DNA of 64,000 nt, from positions 1,240,001 to 1,304,000 of the forward strand of contig NZ_JACVAE010000001.1 of NCBI RefSeq assembly GCF_014851675.1, given 5' to 3'. Both the position numbers and the translations under genes were made by a program. The DNA comes from Rhizobium sp. ARZ01 (GTDB lineage: Bacteria; Pseudomonadota; Alphaproteobacteria; Rhizobiales; Rhizobiaceae). Under the pieces are notes generated by a model. That model did not search any database. It was not told where the DNA came from and saw only the letters and a program-made list of their open reading frames with translations. The number at the start of each line of letters is the position of its first letter. Position 1 is the first letter of the stretch. This document shows, in pieces, positions 55,982 through 64,000 of the stretch.

Positions 55982-57373
55982 TCAGCCCGGCATGATCATC
56001 TTTTCGGGGCGCACGAATTCATCGAACTCTTCGTTCGTGACGTAACCGCCACCGACGGCCTCCTCGCGCAGCGTCGTGCCGTTCTTGTGCGCGGTCTTGG
56101 CGATCTTCGCAGCGTTGTCGTAGCCGATCTTGGGTGCAAGTGCGGTGACGAGCATCAGCGAACGTTCCAGCGCCGCCTTGATGTTGTCCTCGCGCGCCTC
56201 GATGCCGACGACGCAGTTGTCGGTGAATGAGACGGCCGCGTCGGCGAGAAGCTGGACCGACTGCAGGAAGTTGTAGGCCATCAGCGGATTGTAGACGTTG
56301 AGCTCGAAATGGCCCTGGCTTCCTGCGAACGTCAGCGATGTGTGGTTGCCAAAGACCTGGACGCAGACCTGCGTCAGCGCCTCGCATTGGGTCGGATTGA
56401 CCTTGCCCGGCATGATCGAGGAGCCGGGCTCGTTTTCCGGCAGCGACAGTTCGCCAAGACCCGATCGCGGGCCGGAGCCGAGAAGGCGGATGTCGTTGGC
56501 GATCTTGAAGAGGGCGGCGGCGGTTGCGTTGATCGCGCCGTGCGAGAACACCATCGAATCATGAGCGGCGAGCGCTTCGAACTTGTTCGGCGCCGTTTTG
56601 AAGTCGATGCCGGTGATTTTGGCGATCTCTTCGGCTACCTTCTCCGCGAAGCCGACCGGGGCGTTGAGGCCGGTGCCGACCGCCGTGCCGCCCTGGGCGA
56701 GTTCGCAAAGCCCCGGAAGCGTCATCTCGATGCGCTTGATCGAGGAGGCGATCTGGGCGGCGTAGCCGGAGAATTCCTGGCCGAGCGTCAGCGGCGTTGC
56801 GTCCTGCGTGTGGGTACGGCCGATCTTGATGATGTGGTCGAAGGCCTTGACCTTGGCATCGAGAGCAGCGTGCAGGTGCTTGAGCGCGGGCAGCAGATCG
56901 TGGACGATGCGCTCGGCGCAGGCAATGTGCATGGCCGTCGGGTAGGTGTCGTTCGACGACTGGCTCATGTTGACGTGGTCGTTCGGGTGGACCGGCTTCT
57001 TCGAGCCCATGACGCCGCCGAGCATTTCGATTGCGCGGTTGGAGATCACTTCGTTGGCGTTCATGTTCGACTGTGTACCCGAGCCCGTCTGCCAGACGAC
57101 GAGCGGGAAGTGGTCGTTGAGCTTTCCGTCAATCACTTCCTGCGCCGCATCGACAATGGCGTTGCCGACTTTGGGATCCAGCCCGCTAAGCGCCATATTG
57201 GCGCGGGCGGCAGCCTGCTTGACGATGCCGAGCGCGCGCACAATCGAAAGCGGCTGCTTTTCCCAGCCGATCTTGAAGTTGCCGAGCGAGCGTTGCGCCT
57301 GCGCGCCCCAGTAGCGGCTGTTGTCAACTTCGATTGGGCCGAAGGTATCGGTTTCCGTGCGCGTAGATGTCAT
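55982..57373 (-). CDS. fumC: Class II fumarate hydratase
   Basis: Interconverts fumarate and malate in the citric acid cycle; iron-independent class. 463 residues. The superfamily signature is [16 protein letters not shown] (Ser near 320). Other marks are [18 protein letters not shown] near 135-155 and [20 protein letters not shown] near 180-200, which holds the active-site His. The ATG at 57373 ([12 protein letters not shown]) gives the usual length; the frame is open upstream without similarity. Confidence 0.98.
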   Translation of the reverse strand: MTSTRTETDTFGPIEVDNSRYWGAQAQRSLGNFKIGWEKQPLSIVRALGIVKQAAARANMALSGLDPKVGNAIVDAAQEVIDGKLNDHFPLVVWQTGSGTQSNMNANEVISNRAIEMLGGVMGSKKPVHPNDHVNMSQSSNDTYPTAMHIACAERIVHDLLPALKHLHAALDAKVKAFDHIIKIGRTHTQDATPLTLGQEFSGYAAQIASSIKRIEMTLPGLCELAQGGTAVGTGLNAPVGFAEKVAEEIAKITGIDFKTAPNKFEALAAHDSMVFSHGAINATAAALFKIANDIRLLGSGPRSGLGELSLPENEPGSSIMPGKVNPTQCEALTQVCVQVFGNHTSLTFAGSQGHFELNVYNPLMAYNFLQSVQLLADAAVSFTDNCVVGIEAREDNIKAALERSLMLVTALAPKIGYDNAAKIAKTAHKNGTTLREEAVGGGYVTNEEFDEFVRPEKMIMPG

Positions 57374-57911
57374 ATCGCTTCCCGCTTTGTGGCCATGCGT
57401 TCTCAATGCGACCGCGGGCCGCCGCATGGAGGCGGCGCGGCCGGACGGTGCGGGCAGGAAGCCGGCGCCGTGCTGGAAATCCGGCGTCTTACTGACCCAT
57501 AAGGTCAACGCTTGTAAAGGGGCGGGTGGGTGCCGGTCGACAGACTTTAGGCTAAAATCGATTAGGTCGGTGTCCGGCGATGATTGGGCGCTCCGAGTCG
57601 GCAGCAAGGCCCTTGGTACGAAGCTGTGGCCGTCCGGTGACAGGCGGTCAAATTCGAGCGTTGGCCAACGACCGATGCACAGTCGATTGATCTTGACGTC
57701 GCTTGGCGCTCGTAAATTTTCTCTTTCGTTTCAAATTTTTGCCAAGACTTGCACGTATTGGCTGCAGTGGCGGAGCAGGAGAAGGAACTGCGGGGATGGA
57801 GTGCGCGTTTCCTTTTCATTCACCATCCCGTCCTATAGTTTCCGGGCTCGCATGTTCGGGTAGAGACCAGTTCGCCGCCGCAATCGGTGGTACATCGGGA
57901 ATGAAGCAGAT
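57374..57911. other. Divergent intergenic region between fumC and the L,D-transpeptidase gene
   Basis: About 540 bases. Open frames here carry no recognisable domain. I see no clear repeat, hairpin or RNA gene. It must hold the promoters of both genes. Confidence 0.6.
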
Positions 57912-59804
57912 ATGACGTTCAGAAAGTCCGCGGCGCTCACTGCGCTCCTGGTAACCTGCGCTTTTGTAACGGTCGACGTGGCACCCGCGCGCGCCGAAGC
58001 GCCGAACCTGCTGCAGTTGCTTTTCGGCAAGCGCAAGCGGCAGGAGCCGGTCGCGATGCCTGGGGTAGGCTCCGCCATGCAGGCGATGCCGATGATCAGG
58101 AACGAGGCAAAGCCCGCCCCTCTGCCGCGTGTCACCGGGCCGACCTATTACACCTATAAGGCCGAGCCGCTGAAGCCGATCGCGATGTCCAGTCTCGCCG
58201 ATCCCGTCGTGACCGGATCGATCGACGATCACGGCCTGCCGCCGATACAACGCTCGCCAGAGGGAGAGATTCGGCGCGAGTTCGCTTCGGTCAGCGCAAT
58301 GGCGCCGCCGGAAAGCGGTAAGGCGGTGGAAAATTACTATAGCCACAATACAGCTCTCATCTGGGTGTCCGGCAGTCAGATCAGCGAGCGGGCCCGGGCA
58401 GCGCTGTCGGTGCTCGCTGACGCGGAGACGGTCGGGCTTAATTCCCAGGACTATGCAGTGGATGTGCCGTCCGTTGTATTCGACAGCGGCAACATGCAGG
58501 CGCGCTACCAGGAACTTGCTGAGTTCGAGGTCGATCTTTCCGCAGCCGTCGCCACCTATATTCTCGACACCGTTCGCGGGCGCATCAATCCGAACCGGAT
58601 TTCCGGCTATCACGACTTCGTTCGCAAGGAGGTCAATCTCGTTGCCGCACTGAAGAACGTTTCGCGGAGTCCTGATGTTGCGGCCTATCTGACAAGCCGT
58701 GCGCCATCCGGCAGCCATTTCAAGGCTCTGGTTGCAGAGTTGAAGGCGCTGCAGGCAGATAACGACGCCACCGATCCGGTGGTGATTGCCGCCGGCACGC
58801 TGCTCAAGCCGGGCGAAAGCAATCCCGAACTCGCCAGCATCGTCAAAGGCGTGGTGCAGCATGGGTCCGATGCTCTGAGGACCGAGCATGCTGCGACGAT
58901 TGCGGCTTATCAGGCAACGCCGGACTATGCTCCGGAGCTCGTTGCACTCGTGGAGTCCTTCCAAAAGGAGAGGGGCCTGAAGCCGGACGGGGTGGTCGGT
59001 CAGGCGACGATCCGGCATCTGACGGGCGGGGATAGTGTCGCCGACAAGATCTTCAAGGTCCAGGTGGCGATGGAACAGGCCCGCTGGCTGCCGGCAGAAC
59101 TCGGCGAGCGGTACGTCTTCATCAATCAGCCCGCCTATATGGCGTACTACCACGACAACAACGATGAGCAGTTCTCCATGCGCGTCGTGGTCGGCTCCAA
59201 GGCAAACCAGACCTACTTTTTCCGGGACGAGATCCAGACCGTCGAGTTCAATCCGTACTGGGGCGTGCCGCAGTCGATCATCATCAACGAGATGCTGCCC
59301 AAGCTGCGCTCGGACCCGTCCTATCTGGATCGTCTCGGTTACGAAGTGGAAGTCAACGGTCGCGCCGTCTCTTCCACCCAGATCGACTGGAATTCGACGA
59401 AGGGCGTTGCCGTGCGCCAGCCGCCGGGCGACGACAATGCGCTCGGCGATCTGAAGATCCTGTTCCCGAATGCGCATGCGATCTACATGCACGACACGCC
59501 ATCGAAGGGCTACTTCAAGAAGGACATGCGTGCGCTCAGCCATGGCTGCGTGCGGCTGGCCGATCCCCGCCTGATGGCGGCGGCCGTGCTCGGGACGAGC
59601 GTCGACGACGTCGCGTCCCAGATCGGCAAGGGACGAAACAAGGCGGTCAGCGTTCCGCAGAAGATACCGGTTTACGTCTCCTATTTCACCGCCTGGCCGA
59701 ACAAGGACGGCAAGGTCGAGTTTTTCGACGACGTCTACGGACGAGACGCCTACATGCGCAAGGCGATGGAAGCCACGCGTACGGCGCGGCAGGCACAGAG
59801 CTGA
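57912..59804 (+). CDS. Periplasmic L,D-transpeptidase with peptidoglycan-binding domain (YcbB/LdtD-like)
   Basis: A 630-residue exported enzyme that forms 3-3 peptidoglycan cross-links, or attaches proteins to the wall. The signal peptide is about 1-28. A scaffold region with LNSQDYAVDVP and TVRGRINPNRI follows, then a PG-binding-1 domain at about 338-372 (LVALVESFQKERGLKPDGVV). The YkuD catalytic domain is at about 390-570, with YMHDTPSKGYFKKDMRALSH and the active-site SHGCVRLADP (Cys546). This layout matches YcbB-type transpeptidases, which dominate cell-wall cross-linking in Rhizobiales. Confidence 0.95.
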   Translation: MTFRKSAALTALLVTCAFVTVDVAPARAEAPNLLQLLFGKRKRQEPVAMPGVGSAMQAMPMIRNEAKPAPLPRVTGPTYYTYKAEPLKPIAMSSLADPVVTGSIDDHGLPPIQRSPEGEIRREFASVSAMAPPESGKAVENYYSHNTALIWVSGSQISERARAALSVLADAETVGLNSQDYAVDVPSVVFDSGNMQARYQELAEFEVDLSAAVATYILDTVRGRINPNRISGYHDFVRKEVNLVAALKNVSRSPDVAAYLTSRAPSGSHFKALVAELKALQADNDATDPVVIAAGTLLKPGESNPELASIVKGVVQHGSDALRTEHAATIAAYQATPDYAPELVALVESFQKERGLKPDGVVGQATIRHLTGGDSVADKIFKVQVAMEQARWLPAELGERYVFINQPAYMAYYHDNNDEQFSMRVVVGSKANQTYFFRDEIQTVEFNPYWGVPQSIIINEMLPKLRSDPSYLDRLGYEVEVNGRAVSSTQIDWNSTKGVAVRQPPGDDNALGDLKILFPNAHAIYMHDTPSKGYFKKDMRALSHGCVRLADPRLMAAAVLGTSVDDVASQIGKGRNKAVSVPQKIPVYVSYFTAWPNKDGKVEFFDDVYGRDAYMRKAMEATRTARQAQS

Positions 59805-59853
59805 CACCCCCGACGGCTTTCGAGCCTGAAGCAGGTTTGGAACCGGTTACGCG

Positions 59854-59888
59854 ACGGCCCGCTCCGATTTCGGAGCGGGCCGTATTTA
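59854..59888. terminator. Bidirectional terminator between the L,D-transpeptidase gene and gph
   Basis: Perfect 13-base stem ACGGCCCGCTCCG-ATTT-CGGAGCGGGCCGT followed by ATTTATTTC. It sits between convergent genes. Confidence 0.9.
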
Positions 59889-59911
59889 TTTCAGAAAGTG
59901 CGAAGCGGAGC

Positions 59912-60598
59912 TCAGGCGGCCGCCATCCGGGCAATCAGTGAATCCACAAGATCGGGATGGAGCTCATCAAAGTTGTCGATCACGTGTGTGGGCTCCAGCG
60001 TGTTGATGGCCACGTCAGAATAACCGAAAGGTACGCCGATCGACGGTACGCCTGCGTTGCGTGCAACAAGAATGTCGTTGATGCTGTCGCCGACCATGAC
60101 GGTGCGGGTGGGAACCCCACCGGCAAGGCGGATGGTTTCGAGCAGATGCCCGGCATTGGGCTTGCGAACCTCGAATGTGTCGCCGCCGGTGATGGCGGCA
60201 AAGCGCGACGTCAACCCGAGGCCATCGATCAGGCGTCTTGCCAGGCCTTCCATCTTGTTGGTGCAGACGGCGAAGCGGAAGCCTGCGGCTTCCAGTCGAT
60301 CCAGTGCGGAGACAAGGCCGGGATAGGGGTTGGAGTTGCCGGGCATACCCTCTGCATAATGCTCGACGAAGATCTTCAGCATTCCAGACAGATCATCCTG
60401 CGCGAGTTCCTGGCCTCTTAGCGCAAAGGCGCGTTGGATCATCACCTGGCCCCCGTGACCGACGAGATAGGTCAGGTCGGCAAAGGTGACCGGCTCCAGA
60501 CCGGCGGTAGCGATCGTATGGTTGAGGCTGGAAACGAGATCCGGCGCTGTGTCGACGAGGGTTCCGTCTAGATCAAAGACGACAAGAGGTGCGGTCAC
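59912..60598 (-). CDS. gph: Phosphoglycolate phosphatase (HAD family)
   Basis: Dephosphorylates 2-phosphoglycolate. 228 residues. HAD motif I is VVFDLDGTLVDTAPDL at 6-21, motif II TN in FAVCTNKMEG, motif III KPNAGHL, and motif IV VMVGDSINDI. The start is a GTG at 60598 (VTAPLVVFDLDG) with GAGAG at proper spacing; the frame is open upstream without similarity. It is divergent from rpiA, an arrangement I recall as common in Rhizobiaceae. Confidence 0.93.
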   Translation of the reverse strand: MTAPLVVFDLDGTLVDTAPDLVSSLNHTIATAGLEPVTFADLTYLVGHGGQVMIQRAFALRGQELAQDDLSGMLKIFVEHYAEGMPGNSNPYPGLVSALDRLEAAGFRFAVCTNKMEGLARRLIDGLGLTSRFAAITGGDTFEVRKPNAGHLLETIRLAGGVPTRTVMVGDSINDILVARNAGVPSIGVPFGYSDVAINTLEPTHVIDNFDELHPDLVDSLIARMAAA

Positions 60599-60810
60599 GT
60601 TCAATCTCTCAGTTGGGGGCTGCTGCGTCTGGAGGTAAGCGATAGTTTGGTCGATTGCAATTGCGATCGGTGGCCTGCGGCGCGCCGAGATAGCCGGCAA
60701 AACAGGAGAACCGTCGGAATTTGGCTTTCGTTTGCACCTGATGGCGTGTAAGTGTCACACCGAATATCAGCCGGATGCCGGCCAAAAGGATTTGAGGGAG
60801 CGACAGGCGC

Positions 60811-61509
60811 ATGGACGCCCGCGAAATGAAGATCAAGGCGGCCGCAGCCGCGTTGTCCTATGTTGAGGACGGAATGCGCCTCGGGATCGGGACAGGGTCG
60901 ACCGCCGAGGAATTCGTGCGATTGCTGGCTGAACGGGTGGCGGGTGGTCTATCGGTTGTAGGAGTGCCGACGTCGGAACGAACCGCTCGGCTTTGCGTCG
61001 AGTTGGGCGTCCCGCTCATGTCACTCGACGAGCTTCCGGAGCTCGACCTCACGATCGACGGCGCCGACGAGGTGGATGGGCGCTTGCGGCTTATCAAAGG
61101 TGGCGGCGGCGCGTTGCTGCGCGAGAAGATTGTCGCTGCCGCTTCCAGTCGGATGATCGTCATCGCCGACGAGACGAAGGTCGTCGAAACGCTTGGTGCT
61201 TTCAAGCTGCCGATCGAAGTCAATCCGTTCGGCATGGTCGCGACGCAAATCGCAATCGAACGCACGGCGTCGCGCCTTGATCTATCCGGCGAAATCAATG
61301 TTCGTCGTTCGGGTGACGGCACCTTCAAGACCGACGGCGGGCATTACATCCTCGATGCATCTTTTGGCCGTATTCCTGATGCAGAGGCGCTGGCAATCGC
61401 ATTGAATTCGATTCCCGGCGTCGTCGAGCACGGGTTGTTCATCAACATGGCGTCGATTGCCATCATTGCCGGGCCGGCAGGTGCGCGGACGCTGACAGCG
61501 GACAGTTAG
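60811..61509 (+). CDS. rpiA: Ribose-5-phosphate isomerase A
   Basis: Interconverts ribose 5-phosphate and ribulose 5-phosphate in the pentose phosphate pathway. 232 residues. Family marks are [10 protein letters not shown] near 30, [20 protein letters not shown] near 80-99 (catalytic Asp and Glu), [11 protein letters not shown] (Lys) and [14 protein letters not shown] near the end. It is followed 17 bases later by the DUF2059 gene on the same strand. Confidence 0.97.
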   Translation: MDAREMKIKAAAAALSYVEDGMRLGIGTGSTAEEFVRLLAERVAGGLSVVGVPTSERTARLCVELGVPLMSLDELPELDLTIDGADEVDGRLRLIKGGGGALLREKIVAAASSRMIVIADETKVVETLGAFKLPIEVNPFGMVATQIAIERTASRLDLSGEINVRRSGDGTFKTDGGHYILDASFGRIPDAEALAIALNSIPGVVEHGLFINMASIAIIAGPAGARTLTADS

Positions 61510-61526
61510 ACAGGAGCTATGACCAC

Positions 61527-62063
61527 ATGACAATCATTGCCGGCCTCGGCCGTACCCTTGCCGCAACGCTCATCGCCTCCGCTGTATTCGCGGGTTCCGC
61601 GATGGCACAGGACGCATCCGAAGAACAGATCAAGGCAGCGCGTGCGGCGATGGACTCGCTGAACGCAACCGCGCAGTTCGACGGTATCCTGCCGCAGATC
61701 GCCGAGAAGCTGAAAGGCACGCTGATCCAGTCCTCGCCCAACTTCGGCGAAATGATCAACAAGACCGTCGACGAAGAGGCTCTGGCGCTGGCGTCGCGCC
61801 GCGCGGATCTGGAGCGCGAGGTCGCCAACATCTACGCAAAGACCTTCTCTCTGGAAGAACTGAAGGCCATCGCGGACTTCTACGGTTCGCCCGCCGGCAA
61901 GAAGTTGCTCCAGTCCGGTCCGCTTGCGGCGCGCGAAGTGATGAAGGCAGCCGACATCTGGGCGGCAGGCATCTCCCGTGACCTCGCAGTCAACAGCGAC
62001 AAGAAGCTTGAAGCCGAGATCAGCGCCCAGAAAAAGACAGAAGGCGAAGCGCCGAAGAACTGA
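61527..62063 (+). CDS. DUF2059 exported protein
   Basis: A 178-residue protein with a signal peptide (about 1-28, LGRTLAATLIASAVFAGSAM, then AQ). A helical DUF2059 domain follows, with EVANIYAKTFSLEELKAIAD and FYGSPAGKKLLQSGP. Its function is unknown. It is 17 bases after rpiA and is followed by a terminator, so it probably ends the rpiA transcript. Conserved neighbourhood with gor suggests a housekeeping periplasmic role. Confidence 0.92.
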   Translation: MTIIAGLGRTLAATLIASAVFAGSAMAQDASEEQIKAARAAMDSLNATAQFDGILPQIAEKLKGTLIQSSPNFGEMINKTVDEEALALASRRADLEREVANIYAKTFSLEELKAIADFYGSPAGKKLLQSGPLAAREVMKAADIWAAGISRDLAVNSDKKLEAEISAQKKTEGEAPKN

Positions 62064-62091
62064 TCGGCCGCCTGAGAAATACTGTTCGTGA

Positions 62092-62118
62092 AGCCCGGAG
62101 CGATCCGGGCTTTTCATT
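62092..62118 (+). terminator. Terminator after the DUF2059 gene
   Basis: Perfect 8-base stem AGCCCGGA-GCGA-TCCGGGCT followed by TTTCATTTT. Confidence 0.93.
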
Positions 62119-62209
62119 TTGTGGCGGCAGAACCTATATCACAGTATCCGCACCGGCTTTCCTGCCGCTTCTTTTCGGATAGTCCTTGAACTGCAATACG
62201 GAGTGACCG

Positions 62210-63598
62210 ATGCCTGCCTTCGACTATGACCTCTTTGTGATCGGCGGCGGCTCCGGCGGCGTGCGCAGTGCGAGGCTTGCAGCGGCCATGGGCAAGAAGG
62301 TGGCGATCGCCGAGGAATTTCGGTACGGCGGCACCTGCGTCATTCGCGGCTGCGTGCCAAAGAAGCTCTATGTGTATGCCTCGCAGTTCCACGAGCATTT
62401 CGAGGATGCGGCCGGATTCGGCTGGACGGTTGGCGAGACGACGTTCGACTGGAGCACGCTGGTCTCGGCCAAGGAGCAGGAAATCACCCGGCTCGAAGGG
62501 CTCTATCGCAAGGGACTCGATACTGCTGGAGCCGAGATCCTGAACACCCGAGCCGTGCTGGTTGGACCGAACACGATCCGGTTGACTGCGACCGACAAAC
62601 TGGTGACCGCCGAGCGAATCCTGATTGCGACCGGGGGGCATCCTTCGCCGCACAAGGATCTGCCGGGGCGTGAACTTTGCATCACCTCCAATGAAGCATT
62701 CGACCTGCCGAATCTGCCCAAGTCCATCGTGATTGCCGGCGGAGGATACATCGCCGTCGAGTTTGCCAACATCTTCCACGGTCTCGGCGTGGAGACGACG
62801 CTGATCTATCGCGGCAAGGAGATCCTCTCGCGTTTTGATCATGACCTGCGCCAGGGCCTGCACAAGGCGATGGTGGACAAGGGCATCCGCATCGTTTGCG
62901 AAGATATCATCGAGAAAGTGATCGAAGCGGCAGGCGGACGCCGGCGGATCAGGACACTGAAGGGTGAGGAGCTTCTGGTCGACCAGGTTATGCTGGCGCT
63001 CGGCCGTGTCCCGAACACGACCGATCTTGGACTTGAGGTCGCCGGTGTGAAGACGGATGCCAGGGGCGCGATCGTCGTGGACGCGTATTCGCGCACGAAC
63101 GTGCCGGGAATATTCGCGATCGGCGACGTCACCGACCGGGTGCAACTGACGCCTGTGGCGATCCATGAGGCCATGTGTTTCATCGATACGGAGTTCCGTG
63201 GCCTGCCGATCTCTCCCGATCACGATCTGATACCGACCGCGGTTTTCTCGCAGCCGGAGATAGGCACGGTCGGCATGAGCGAGGAGGCGGCCGCAAAGGA
63301 ATTCCCCGAGATCGAGGTGTATCGCGCCGAGTTCCGGCCGATGAAGGCGACGCTCTCCGGTCGGCAGGAACGCACGATCATGAAGATCATCGTCAACGCA
63401 GCCGACCGCAAGGTGCTTGGCGTGCACATTCTGGGTCATGACGCAGGCGAAATGGTGCAGCTGCTCGGCATTTCGCTGAAGGCCGGTTGCACGAAGGATG
63501 ACTTCGACCGCACGATGGCGGTGCACCCGACGGCGGCCGAAGAGCTGGTGACGATGTATCAGCCGAGCTACCGGTTGCGCGACGGAAAGCGGATCTAG
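62210..63598 (+). CDS. gor: Glutathione-disulfide reductase
   Basis: An NADPH-dependent flavoenzyme that keeps glutathione reduced. 462 residues. The FAD-binding site is DLFVIGGGSGGVRSARLAAA at the N-terminus. The redox-active disulfide motif is GGTCVIRGCVPKK (Cys44 and Cys49). The NADPH domain is IVIAGGGYIAVEFANIFHGL near 170, and the C-terminal catalytic His is in VHPTAAEELVTMY. It has its own upstream region after the DUF2059 terminator and is followed by the DAHP synthase gene. Confidence 0.97.
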   Translation: MPAFDYDLFVIGGGSGGVRSARLAAAMGKKVAIAEEFRYGGTCVIRGCVPKKLYVYASQFHEHFEDAAGFGWTVGETTFDWSTLVSAKEQEITRLEGLYRKGLDTAGAEILNTRAVLVGPNTIRLTATDKLVTAERILIATGGHPSPHKDLPGRELCITSNEAFDLPNLPKSIVIAGGGYIAVEFANIFHGLGVETTLIYRGKEILSRFDHDLRQGLHKAMVDKGIRIVCEDIIEKVIEAAGGRRRIRTLKGEELLVDQVMLALGRVPNTTDLGLEVAGVKTDARGAIVVDAYSRTNVPGIFAIGDVTDRVQLTPVAIHEAMCFIDTEFRGLPISPDHDLIPTAVFSQPEIGTVGMSEEAAAKEFPEIEVYRAEFRPMKATLSGRQERTIMKIIVNAADRKVLGVHILGHDAGEMVQLLGISLKAGCTKDDFDRTMAVHPTAAEELVTMYQPSYRLRDGKRI

Positions 63599-63729
63599 TT
63601 TCGATAGGGGCTCCGGCAGCGGGGCGCCTTGCCGGCTAGGCAAGCGAGCCTTTCCGGTTTATAAGCCCGCATCCCAAAGGAAGACGGGCATCCGGCCGCT
63701 TGGCTGGTGTCGTGAAACAGGTGAGTTAG

Positions 63730-64000
63730 ATGGCACAGAATTGGACCCCGAACAGCTGGCGGCAGAAGCCTGTTCAGCAGGTGCCGGACTATCCGGACGC
63801 CGCGGCTTTGGCTGCGACCGAGGAGCAGCTTGCATCGTTTCCGCCGCTCGTCTTTGCCGGCGAAGCCCGGCGGCTGAAGAGCGCGCTGGCGAATGTCGCC
63901 GAAGGCAAGGGGTTCCTGCTGCAGGGCGGCGACTGTGCTGAGAGTTTCGCCGAACACGGCGCCGACACCATTCGCGATTTCTTCCGAGCCTTCTTGCAGA
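63730..64000 (+). CDS. Class II 3-deoxy-7-phosphoheptulonate synthase (5' part, cut by window end)
   Basis: The first 90 residues of a plant-type (class II) DAHP synthase, the entry enzyme of the shikimate pathway. [20 protein letters not shown], the [17 protein letters not shown] region and [20 protein letters not shown], whose Cys is a metal ligand in this class, are diagnostic. The frame is open to the last base. In rhizobia the gene is often named aroF or aroG. Confidence 0.95.
   Translation, partial: MAQNWTPNSWRQKPVQQVPDYPDAAALAATEEQLASFPPLVFAGEARRLKSALANVAEGKGFLLQGGDCAESFAEHGADTIRDFFRAFLQ

Noticed and set aside
57374-57911. N-terminal extension of FumC or a separate gene upstream
   Set aside because: The extra frame is Arg/Pro/Ala-rich with no similarity to fumarases, and the ATG at 57373 gives the standard FumC length.

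Overview
The window looks like chromosomal DNA of a Rhizobiaceae alphaproteobacterium (Ensifer/Sinorhizobium/Rhizobium/Shinella-like). The evidence is high GC with alphaproteobacterial protein sequences, an alphaproteobacterial LexA box (GTTC-N7-GTTC) before uvrB, the gene order gph / rpiA / DUF2059 / gor / class II DAHP synthase, rhizobial dispersed repeats at 3.4-3.7 kb, and several methyl-accepting chemotaxis proteins. No rRNA, tRNA, CRISPR array, transposase or integrase gene was seen. Assignments come from reading the translated sequence and from memory of protein families; no database search was run.

Layout. 0-2.6 kb: gamma-carbonic anhydrase-like and fumarylacetoacetate hydrolase-like genes, then dusA. 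2.5-7.3 kb: an accessory stretch with a doubtful hypothetical gene, dispersed repeats, an AT-rich gene for a GHKL ATPase fused to a Shedu-like PD-(D/E)XK nuclease, degenerate duplicates of the uvrB 3' end, three composite palindromic repeats and a GIY-YIG nuclease gene. 7.3-10.4 kb: an enlarged uvrB with a LexA box. 10.7-14.4 kb: DUF486, the DUF1800/DUF1501 pair and a thioesterase. 14.9-22.8 kb: two chemoreceptors around an extensin-like lipoprotein, a TauE/SafE exporter and a YadGH-like ABC exporter. 22.8-26.4 kb: an aspartic protease, DUF1289, cobS divergent from cobT, and dgkA. 26.5-34.3 kb: a PdhS/PleC/DivJ-like histidine kinase, a secreted nuclease, an Fe-S uracil-DNA glycosylase, an Lrp regulator, a divergent CDF protein, a dehydrogenase, a TPR-methyltransferase, DUF2270 and Usg. 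34.4-37 kb: a polar amino-acid ABC importer lacking its ATPase gene. 37.4-46 kb: a repeat-rich OmpA-family protein, mobAB, a large chemoreceptor and a class III cyclase. 46-51.6 kb: OsmC, moaA, DUF971, a MarR/hydrolase divergent pair, a PPOX-like protein and a diguanylate cyclase. 51.7-64 kb: alaS, a second diguanylate cyclase, fumC, an L,D-transpeptidase, gph, rpiA, DUF2059, gor and the start of a class II DAHP synthase gene.

How the parts relate. Most of the window is core metabolism and signalling. moaA and mobAB serve molybdenum cofactor synthesis, cobS/cobT the lower-ligand end of cobalamin synthesis, and the L,D-transpeptidase, extensin-like and OmpA-like proteins the envelope. Three chemoreceptors, two GGDEF proteins, a cyclase and a histidine kinase make it rich in signalling genes.

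The most interesting stretch is 4.1-7.8 kb. A foreign-looking ATPase-nuclease gene lies beside what appear to be repeated duplications of the uvrB 3' end, interleaved with palindromic elements and a GIY-YIG nuclease gene. A related palindromic element has been absorbed in frame into both dusA and uvrB. I read the ATPase-nuclease as a candidate single-gene anti-phage or anti-plasmid defence system; that is inference from domains and context, not demonstrated.
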